Translations under genes and position numbers: made by a program
Notes under the pieces: model-generated
Told to the model about the DNA's origin: nothing
The model's database searches: none
Seen by the model: the letters and a program-made list of their open reading frames with translations, nothing else
Shown: positions 1-5,503 of the stretch, piece by piece
How positions within the stretch are numbered: the stretch's first letter is position 1
How the letters are laid out: the number at the start of each line of letters is the position of its first letter
NCBI GenBank assembly: GCA_026984165.1
Contig: JALSSQ010000053.1
Span: 1-19,879, forward strand
Length of the DNA stretch: 19,879 nt
Direction: 5' to 3'
DNA from: Sulfurovum sp.
Lineage (GTDB): Bacteria; Campylobacterota; Campylobacteria; Campylobacterales; Sulfurovaceae

Positions 1-105
1 TGCAAAGAAGAGATATCTAGGCATTTACGTGAATTAACATTTCTAATGAAATTAGAACTTAAAAAGAAAAAAATACAAAGCACTGAGAATCTTGATGTAC
101 TTTAA
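1..105 (+). CDS. 3' end of an unidentified gene (partial)
   Basis: Reading frame 1 is open from the window edge to a TAA at 103-105, giving 34 residues that start CKEEISRHLR and end STENLDVL. The segment is charged and Lys/Glu/Leu-rich with helix-like spacing, as in the tail of a cytoplasmic protein. The upstream part lies outside the window, so start, length and family cannot be judged. It could also be a chance open frame, since 34 codons is short in AT-rich DNA. No terminator hairpin is evident between its stop and the next gene. Confidence 0.4.
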   Translation, partial: CKEEISRHLRELTFLMKLELKKKKIQSTENLDVL

Positions 106-144
106 AAGTATATGAGAATCTTATATTCGATGAGAAGTAATGTT

Positions 145-172
145 TTGGTACATTGTATTAATATAATATAAT
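145..172 (+). promoter_or_regulatory. Putative sigma-70 promoter for the repeat-protein gene
   Basis: TTGGTA (145-150) is followed after 16 bases by a perfect TATAAT (167-172). A second overlapping TATAAT sits at 162-167. The start of transcription would fall near 179, about 48 bases before the ATG at 227. The surrounding DNA is very AT-rich, so chance -10 matches are common. Confidence 0.42.
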
Positions 173-226
173 ACATGATACAATATGTATGGTAAATTAT
201 AATTTTAAATAGGAAGGATACCAAAT

Positions 227-1612
227 ATGAAAATAAAATACTCAAATCTATTAATGGGCATGCTTTTGCCTCTTACAACAATGACTGCTGCAAATATCCC
301 ATTAACCCCACCTAATGCCAAACCAGGTGAATGTTATGCAAGAGTGATGTCTCCAGCAAAATATGAAACTGTAGCAGAAAAAGTAATGGTAAAAGAAGCT
401 TCTGAGGAGATAAAAATAGTGCCTGCCCAGTATGAAACTGTAGAGCAGAAAGTAGAAGTTGTACCAGAAACAAAAAAACTTATTCCGGTACCTGCAACAT
501 ATAAAAAAATAGTTGAAACAATAGAGGTAAAACCTGCTTCAAGGGTATGGAAAACTTCGTTAAGAAAAAAAGCATTGCCTGTAAATCAAGTGTTACTTGA
601 TGCAATAAAAGCACAAGGGGTTGATCTTGATAATGCAGCACCTAATACCTGTTATAAAGAATATTTTCAGCCTGCAACATATAAAACTGAAACAGAAGAT
701 ATTATTGTGCAAAATGAGCGCAATGAAACAGAAGTTATCCCTGCAAGTTTTGAAACAAAAGAACAACAAATAGAGGTAATTCCACCTTCAAAAAAAGTTG
801 TACAAGTACCTCCTGAATACGAATATGTTGAAGAGAAAGTTTTGGTAGAAGAAGCAAAAACAGTATGGAAAAAAGGGCAAAACCCTGCACAAAAACTTTC
901 TGGTGCAACAGGAGAAATTATGTGTTTAGTGAAAGTGCCTGCAAAATATAAAACTATTAAAAAGCTTGTAGTAAAGAAACCTGCAAGAACGGAAGTTAAA
1001 GAGATTCCTGCAGATATTAAGACCATAAAAGTCAAACATCTTGTTTCTGAGCCAACTTTGAAAAACACACTTATCCCAGCAGTACACAAAAGTATAGAAA
1101 AGAAGGTCCCAAATACTGCAGCATCATTTATGTGGGCAGATGCGGCTACAGGTGCACAGAAGCCATGGAGATATACCGGACACATGATATGTTTAGTTGA
1201 AACTCCTGCAGTGACCAAAGAGATTCAAAAAGTAGTACTTGATACACCAGCAAGTGTAAAAGAAGAAGTTATACCTGCCACCTACAAGACTGTAAAAGTT
1301 GAAAAACTTGTTACTCCTGCCAAAGAGATAAAAACACCAATAGAAGCAGAGTATAAAATGGTGGATAAACGTAAAAAAGTAGCAGGTTCTAGCATGAAAT
1401 GGCAACGTATTTTATGTCAAACAAATATGACAAAAGATGTCATTAAAAAAATTCAAATAGCATTAAATGAAAAATCATACCATACGGGGAAACCAGATGG
1501 CGTACTTGGTAGAGGAACGAGAAATGCATTAGAACGTTATCAAAAAGATAATGGGTTGTCTACAGGTGGTATTACATATGAAACATTAGATTCACTGAAT
1601 ATACAGCTATAA
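227..1612 (+). CDS. Exported repeat protein with C-terminal peptidoglycan-binding domain
   Basis: This 461-residue protein begins with a signal peptide (MKIKYS, then a hydrophobic stretch to about residue 20, with likely cleavage near TAA-N). There is no lipobox cysteine, so it is probably soluble in the periplasm or bound to the wall. Residues 36-392 are four modules, each opening with a Cys (36, 142, 233, 322) and closing with a Trp (108, 214, 303, 392). Each holds three 23-residue units of the form PAxYxTVxxKVxV. A fifth Cys lies at 397. Residues 402-459 match a PG_binding_1 domain (GKPDGVLGRGTRNALERYQ), which binds peptidoglycan. AGGAAGGA at 211-218 supports the ATG. The alternating hydrophobic pattern suggests beta structure. 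Function is unknown; an envelope-anchoring or adhesive role is inferred. It lies 6 bases from the convergent rhodanese gene. Confidence 0.85.
   Translation: MKIKYSNLLMGMLLPLTTMTAANIPLTPPNAKPGECYARVMSPAKYETVAEKVMVKEASEEIKIVPAQYETVEQKVEVVPETKKLIPVPATYKKIVETIEVKPASRVWKTSLRKKALPVNQVLLDAIKAQGVDLDNAAPNTCYKEYFQPATYKTETEDIIVQNERNETEVIPASFETKEQQIEVIPPSKKVVQVPPEYEYVEEKVLVEEAKTVWKKGQNPAQKLSGATGEIMCLVKVPAKYKTIKKLVVKKPARTEVKEIPADIKTIKVKHLVSEPTLKNTLIPAVHKSIEKKVPNTAASFMWADAATGAQKPWRYTGHMICLVETPAVTKEIQKVVLDTPASVKEEVIPATYKTVKVEKLVTPAKEIKTPIEAEYKMVDKRKKVAGSSMKWQRILCQTNMTKDVIKKIQIALNEKSYHTGKPDGVLGRGTRNALERYQKDNGLSTGGITYETLDSLNIQL
332..1402 (+). repeat. Protein-level repeat array: 4 modules x 3 units of 23 residues
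   Basis: Unit-start positions (the Pro of PAxY, or its equivalent) are residues 43/66/89, 149/172/195, 238/261/284 and 327/350/373. The step is exactly 23 within every module. In all four modules the closing Trp lies 19 residues after the third unit start. Each opening Cys lies 7 (modules 1-2) or 5 (modules 3-4) residues before the first unit. Linkers between modules vary (34, 19 and 19 residues from Trp to the next Cys). DNA identity between units is low, so the duplication is old. Confidence 0.85.
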
Positions 1613-1618
1613 AATTTA

Positions 1619-2023
1619 TTATTTGATAATTTCTGCACCAGCAGCTTTTAATTGGATGATACCCCCCTTAATATTAAGGGGGGTAAATCCATGTTCCTTC
1701 AATATACGTGAAGCAGCCAATGAACGATTCCCTGTTCTGCAATAAACCAGTATCTGTTTATTTTTATCTGCTTTCAGCATTGTAAGTTTTTCGGAAAGTG
1801 TTTGTATAGGGATGAGCCTAGCATCTCTTAAGTGACCTTCTTTATATTCTTGAATCGTTCTTACATCCAATAAAGAGACGTTAGTATCATTTTTTAATAG
1901 TGTGATGGCAGTTTTAGCATCTATAGATTTAAAATTAGCAAGAATCCACCCTTTTTTGTAAGAAAACCACAAAAGTAGGCAAAGCATAGCAACCCAATAC
2001 AAAATATTTATTATTTTTTTCAT
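1619..2023 (-). CDS. Membrane-anchored single-domain rhodanese (sulfurtransferase family)
   Basis: The protein has 134 residues. Residues 4-20 form one hydrophobic N-terminal helix after MKK. This is either a signal anchor or an uncleaved signal placing the domain on the periplasmic side. The rest is a rhodanese domain: LLDVRTIQEYKEGHL (51-65), the active-site loop CRTGNRS (95-101) with catalytic Cys95, and the closing GGI (120-122). The usual GGIxxW tryptophan is Leu here. Rhodaneses carry sulfane sulfur as a cysteine persulfide, and the six-residue active loop fits sulfur rather than phosphate chemistry. The substrate is not shown by the sequence. AGGA lies 8-9 bases before the ATG on the minus strand. 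The gene converges with the repeat protein and is divergent from nuoA. Confidence 0.88.
   Translation of the reverse strand: MKKIINILYWVAMLCLLLWFSYKKGWILANFKSIDAKTAITLLKNDTNVSLLDVRTIQEYKEGHLRDARLIPIQTLSEKLTMLKADKNKQILVYCRTGNRSLAASRILKEHGFTPLNIKGGIIQLKAAGAEIIK
1660..1685. repeat. Perfect 26-bp palindrome inside the rhodanese gene
   Basis: The half-site TACCCCCCTTAAT is followed immediately by its exact reverse complement. On the minus strand it encodes the residues TPLNIKGG near the end of the rhodanese. In RNA of either strand it could form a strong G/C-clamped hairpin. It lies 48 bases past the stop codon of the convergent repeat-protein gene, so it might stop or slow readthrough, but no T-run follows on either strand. 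Confidence 0.7.
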
Positions 2024-2051
2024 GAAATATTCCTATAAATATATTTTCGAC

Positions 2052-2079
2052 ATTGTAACGCTCTTTTTCTTTGTTTCAC
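2052..2079 (-). promoter_or_regulatory. Putative promoter for the rhodanese gene
   Basis: On the minus strand, GTGAAA (2079-2074) and TACAAT (2057-2052) are separated by 16 bases. Transcription would start about 20-25 bases before the ATG at 2023, leaving room for the AGGA ribosome site. The -35 match is only 4 of 6. Confidence 0.3.
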
Positions 2080-2125
2080 ATGGTTACAAACTATTAAACT
2101 CGTACATATCCACAAAGACTACACA

Positions 2126-2156
2126 ATGACTTTAATTAACTTTTGGTTACTATAAC
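2126..2156 (+). promoter_or_regulatory. Putative promoter of the nuo operon
   Basis: TATAAC (2151-2156) is a good -10 box with TGGTT just upstream. The best -35-like element is ATGACT at 2126-2131, at a long 19-base spacing. Sigma-70 promoters of Campylobacterota often lack a clear -35, so the -10 carries most of the weight. The nuoA ATG at 2223 would leave a leader of about 60 bases. No operator or riboswitch structure is apparent between them. Confidence 0.33.
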
Positions 2157-2222
2157 TTACTATTCTGAGACTATCCTACTCGGTATGAGAAGGAATGATG
2201 AATTCAATTATAAGGGATCAAT

Positions 2223-2612
2223 ATGACTCATGTACTTACAGAACACCCCTATTTTGGTGTATTTGTTTTATTCGCGTTAACAGCTGTTGCTTTTCCTGCG
2301 ACACTTTTTCTGGCACGTTTTGTGTCTAGAAAACTGGCACGTCTTGATACAGAAAGACTTAAACTCAGTATCTATGAATGTGGACCAGAAGTAACCAAAC
2401 AACCCAATACTATCTCTGCCCAATTTTATCTGATAGCACTTTTGTTTATCTTGTTTGATGTAGAGATTATCTTTATGTTCCCTTGGGCGATTGATTTTAA
2501 ATTGCTTGGCTTTTTTGGATTTGCGGAGATGATACTATTTATATTACTGCTTACGATTGGTTTCGTATATGCATGGAAGAAAGGAGCACTTGAATGGCAC
2601 AGCATCAAGTAA
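2223..2612 (+). CDS. nuoA: Complex I subunit A (NADH-quinone oxidoreductase chain 3)
   Basis: NuoA is a small three-helix membrane subunit that helps form the quinone-entry region of complex I in the inner membrane. The 129 residues show helices at about 11-32, 66-90 and 97-117. The signature loop YECG (51-54, with Cys53) and the conserved second helix FYLIALLFILFDVEIIFMFP (with Asp79 and Glu81) are present. Length is normal for the family. GGGA stands about 6 bases before the ATG. It is the first gene of the operon, and its end overlaps the start of nuoB by 19 bases, which suggests translational coupling. Nothing odd is seen. Confidence 0.97.
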   Translation: MTHVLTEHPYFGVFVLFALTAVAFPATLFLARFVSRKLARLDTERLKLSIYECGPEVTKQPNTISAQFYLIALLFILFDVEIIFMFPWAIDFKLLGFFGFAEMILFILLLTIGFVYAWKKGALEWHSIK

Positions 2613-3136
2613 ATTATGCCAGTACAGCTGGCTTGCCGATAGCATTGACTTCGGTAGATAAACTCGTAAACTGGGGGCGTTCAAACTCGCTTTGGCCACT
2701 TACTTATGGACTCGCATGTTGTGCGATTGAGATGATGGCATCGGGAGCATCACGTTATGACTTTGATAGAATGGGGACAATCTTTAGAGCCTCTCCAAGA
2801 CAGGCAGATGTGATGATACTTGCAGGAACACTCTCTAAAAAGCACTCTGAGTTTGCAAGACGTTTGTATGACCAAATGACAGAGCCAAAGTGGGTCATTT
2901 CTATGGGTTCATGTGCCAATACGGGCGGTATGTTTAATACCTACGCAACAGTACAAGGGGTTGACCGTATTATCCCTGTTGATATCTATTTGCCTGGATG
3001 TGCACCAAGACCTGAGACACTTCAGTATGCACTCATGATGCTTCAAAAGAAGATACGCAAAGAGTCTGCCAATATGAAGAAAAATACAAAACAAGACCTT
3101 ACCACACAAACAGGTAAAAGAGCGAGGTTAATCTAA
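2594..3136 (+). CDS. nuoB: Complex I subunit B, carries the N2 iron-sulfur cluster
   Basis: NuoB holds cluster N2, the last [4Fe-4S] centre before quinone. All four ligands are visible: adjacent Cys42-Cys43 (GLACCAIEMMA), Cys107 (ISMGSCANTGG) and Cys136 (YLPGCAPRPE). The motif FRASPRQADVMILAGTL (64-80) is typical. At 180 residues it is of usual size, with a polar Lys-rich tail after residue 150 that is likely disordered. The start at 2594 is supported by AGGAG 7 bases upstream, inside the nuoA coding region. The stop overlaps the nuoC start by one base (TAATG). Confidence 0.97.
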   Translation: MAQHQVNYASTAGLPIALTSVDKLVNWGRSNSLWPLTYGLACCAIEMMASGASRYDFDRMGTIFRASPRQADVMILAGTLSKKHSEFARRLYDQMTEPKWVISMGSCANTGGMFNTYATVQGVDRIIPVDIYLPGCAPRPETLQYALMMLQKKIRKESANMKKNTKQDLTTQTGKRARLI

Positions 3137-3918
3137 TGAGAAAATATGTTCCCAAAGACAATGTTCAGAAGAAAGCATACTATACAGATAGATTTCATGT
3201 TGTACCACGTGTACCTAGAGAGAAGGTAGAAGAGGGTTCTCACTTTGCGCAGGTTGTTAAAACTGTGGGCGCAGATGCACAAGAGAGCTATATCGAGATA
3301 GGGCAGCTTGTACTTCACATCAAGCCTGAAGACAACTTCAAAGTCATCAAAATACTCAAAGAGCAATGCGGTTATACCCAATGTTCTGAGCAATCCGCAG
3401 TAGATTATTTGGCAAAAGATAATGAGTTTGAACTCTTTTGGCAACTGCTGAATGTGAACGAAGCAAAAAGGGTAAGAGTGGTGTGTCGTTTAAAAAAAGG
3501 ACTTGCGATAGAGAGTATCGTCCCACTCTTTAACTCAGCAAATTTTGCAGAGCGTGAGATGTTTGATATGTTTGGTATTAAGGTAAATAATCATCCATTC
3601 CTTAAGCGTATCCTTATGCCAGATGATTGGGAAGGGCATCCTTTGCTTAAAACCTATCCTCTACATGGAGATGAATTTGCTTCGTGGTATGAGGTAGATA
3701 AAATCTTTGGTAAAGAGTATAGAGATATCATCGGTCCCGAAAACAGAGATCCTGCGAAAATTGATATTGAAGATACCAAGCGTTTCTCACGTGTTGGCTA
3801 TGAAGTACCGTTTGGTGCAGAGTACAATGGTGATCAAGAGAAAGAGATTGAGTATAGTGAAACACTACTCGTAAATTACAACAAAAAAACGTCTAAAACA
3901 TTAGACGAAAGAAGATAG
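3136..3918 (+). CDS. nuoC: Complex I subunit C (30-kDa subunit)
   Basis: NuoC is a cluster-free peripheral-arm subunit that packs against NuoD and NuoB. The 30-kDa signature is present: AEREMFDMFGI (138-148), followed by LKRILMPDDWEGHPLLKTYP (156-175). At 260 residues it is longer than the core domain, with an extra N-terminal stretch (about 1-45) and an extension of about 85 residues after the signature. It is not fused to NuoD, unlike in E. coli. It starts at the ATG sharing a base with the nuoB stop. The last codons contain an inverted repeat (3890-3907), described separately. Confidence 0.95.
   Translation: MRKYVPKDNVQKKAYYTDRFHVVPRVPREKVEEGSHFAQVVKTVGADAQESYIEIGQLVLHIKPEDNFKVIKILKEQCGYTQCSEQSAVDYLAKDNEFELFWQLLNVNEAKRVRVVCRLKKGLAIESIVPLFNSANFAEREMFDMFGIKVNNHPFLKRILMPDDWEGHPLLKTYPLHGDEFASWYEVDKIFGKEYRDIIGPENRDPAKIDIEDTKRFSRVGYEVPFGAEYNGDQEKEIEYSETLLVNYNKKTSKTLDERR
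3883..3907 (-). terminator. Hairpin at the nuoC/nuoD junction; minus-strand intrinsic-terminator-like
   Basis: CGTCTAA (3890-3896), loop AACA, TTAGACG (3901-3907) form a perfect 7-bp stem. Read on the minus strand, the hairpin is followed directly by seven T residues (complement of A3883-3889), the form of an intrinsic terminator for antisense RNA. On the plus strand no T-run follows, so nuo transcription should pass. There the hairpin would sit about 20 bases before the nuoD start and could affect mRNA processing or nuoD translation. Only 3 of 7 pairs are G-C, so stability is modest. Confidence 0.4.
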
Positions 3919-3926
3919 GGGCGCGC

Positions 3927-5156
3927 ATGCAAGTAGCAAACAAATTAACACCATTTTTTGAAAACCTCAATTTTGAGCGCGATGATAATACAATGGTTAT
4001 CAACTTCGGTCCTCAGCATCCTTCTGCACATGGTCAGTTAAGACTTGTGCTCGAACTGGAGGGTGAGCAAGTTGTAAAAGCCTATCCTGATATCGGTTAT
4101 CTACACCGTGGTATAGAGAAGATGGCTGAAAATATGACTTACAATGAGTTTTTGCCTACCACAGACAGACTTGATTATATCGCATCAACCTCTAACAACT
4201 ATGCCTATGCATTGGCTGTTGAAAAATTATTAGGCATTGAGGCACCAAGACGTGCACAGGTAATTCGTACAATGCTTTTAGAACTTAACCGTGTGATTTC
4301 TCACCTCTTCTTTATCGCTACACATGCATTGGATGTTGGGGCGATGTCGGTCTTCCTCTATGCCTTCCGTGAACGTGAATTTGGTATGGATCTGATGGAG
4401 GATTATTGTGGAGCCAGACTTACGCACTCTGCAGTACGTATTGGTGGTGTGCCTTTGGATCTACCTGAGGGTTGGTTGGAGAATCTTGCAGCATTTTGCG
4501 ACAAGGTTGATTATGAGCTTGAGCATACATATGAGGCGCTATTGACAGAAAACCGTATCTGGAAGATGCGTTTGGAAGATGTAGGAGTTATCTCTGCTGA
4601 AGATGCACTCAACTGGGGATGTACCGGCCCAATGCTTAGAGGTTCAGGTGTGAAGTATGATATTAGAAAAGAGGAGCCATATGAGCTCTATAATGAACTT
4701 GACTTTGATATTCCTGTCAGTGATAGATGTGACTCTTATGGACGATATAGACTCTATATGGAAGAGATGAAACAATCTACACGTATCTTAAGACAGCTGA
4801 TTCCTATGTATCAAGAGAGTGAGCCACAGCTCATGGCACATGCACCACAATATATCTCTGCACCCAAAGAGGAGATTATGACACAGAACTATGCATTGAT
4901 GCAGCACTTTGTGCTTGTCACGCAGGGGATGAGACCACCACGCGGTGAAGTTTATGTGCCTACTGAGTCACCAAAGGGTGAACTTGGTTTCTATATCAAA
5001 TCAGAGGGTGAACCCTATGCATATAGATTGAAGTGTAGAGCACCAAGTTTTTTCCATACAGGATTACTCCAAAAGATTCTTGTAGGAACATATATTGCAG
5101 ATGTTGTGACGATTATAGGTTCAACAAACATCGTATTTGGAGAGGTGGATAGATAA
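3927..5156 (+). CDS. nuoD: Complex I subunit D (49-kDa subunit, quinone site)
   Basis: With NuoB, NuoD forms the quinone-reduction pocket; it derives from the large subunit of [NiFe] hydrogenases but has no metal site. Visible motifs are FGPQHPSAHGQLRL (27-40), GYLHRGIEK (57-65), TTDRLDYIAS (78-87) and the closing GEVDR. In these, His35 and Tyr84 probably correspond to the quinone-contacting His and Tyr known from other species. The C-terminal hydrogenase-type cysteines are absent, as expected. At 409 residues it has normal length. A GGGG tract lies about 8 bases before the ATG. The stop overlaps the next start by one base. Confidence 0.97.
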   Translation: MQVANKLTPFFENLNFERDDNTMVINFGPQHPSAHGQLRLVLELEGEQVVKAYPDIGYLHRGIEKMAENMTYNEFLPTTDRLDYIASTSNNYAYALAVEKLLGIEAPRRAQVIRTMLLELNRVISHLFFIATHALDVGAMSVFLYAFREREFGMDLMEDYCGARLTHSAVRIGGVPLDLPEGWLENLAAFCDKVDYELEHTYEALLTENRIWKMRLEDVGVISAEDALNWGCTGPMLRGSGVKYDIRKEEPYELYNELDFDIPVSDRCDSYGRYRLYMEEMKQSTRILRQLIPMYQESEPQLMAHAPQYISAPKEEIMTQNYALMQHFVLVTQGMRPPRGEVYVPTESPKGELGFYIKSEGEPYAYRLKCRAPSFFHTGLLQKILVGTYIADVVTIIGSTNIVFGEVDR

Positions 5157-5503
5157 TGAAGCGATATGATTTAAGACACTTAAAAGACGATTTTTATGAC
5201 AGAATGCTTGAGCTTATAGACAAAGGCTTACAAGTAGATGAAGTAGGTATCTTTATGTTTGAGGTAGGTGATTACTCTTCTATCCAAAAATCTGCAGATG
5301 TGATTAAGGCATCTGGTCATGATTTGATGAACTCATTGAAATTTAACGAAGTAGATTGGACAGTTGTGGTTAAAAAAGTAAGTGAAGAGGTACGCAAAGA
5401 GCGTATTGAAGCATTTGCATTGGCACAAAAAGAAGCAGAAGCTAAAGCGGCAAAAGCCGCAAAAATTGCTGAAGAAAAAGCTACTACGGAAGAGGCAAAA
5501 TAG
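5156..5503 (+). CDS. HP1264/Cj1575c-type complex I subunit in the NuoE position
   Basis: The 115 residues begin MKRYDLRHLKDDFYDRMLEL. Residues 1-75 resemble, from memory, the small conserved protein that occupies the nuoE position in Helicobacter (HP1264) and Campylobacter (Cj1575c). It has no cysteine at all, so it cannot hold the [2Fe-2S] cluster N1a of true NuoE. Residues 76-115 form an Ala/Lys/Glu-rich, helix-prone tail that I do not expect in the short homologues. It sits exactly between nuoD and the flavoprotein gene, overlapping both by one base. A structural or docking role for the replaced input module is inferred; no catalytic motif is visible. Confidence 0.85.
   Translation: MKRYDLRHLKDDFYDRMLELIDKGLQVDEVGIFMFEVGDYSSIQKSADVIKASGHDLMNSLKFNEVDWTVVVKKVSEEVRKERIEAFALAQKEAEAKAAKAAKIAEEKATTEEAK

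Noticed and set aside
667..1218. 183-codon open frame on the minus strand opposite the repeat protein
   Set aside because: It lies fully antisense to a gene with a clear signal peptide, regular repeats and a known domain. Its Ser/Thr/Phe-rich composition is what the antisense of Lys/Glu/Val-rich codons yields.
1613..1660. Conventional intrinsic terminator for the repeat protein
   Set aside because: Only a 4-bp CTGC/GCAG stem followed by CTTTT and weak AT-only inverted repeats are present, too weak to call. The stronger palindrome at 1660-1685 is listed on its own.
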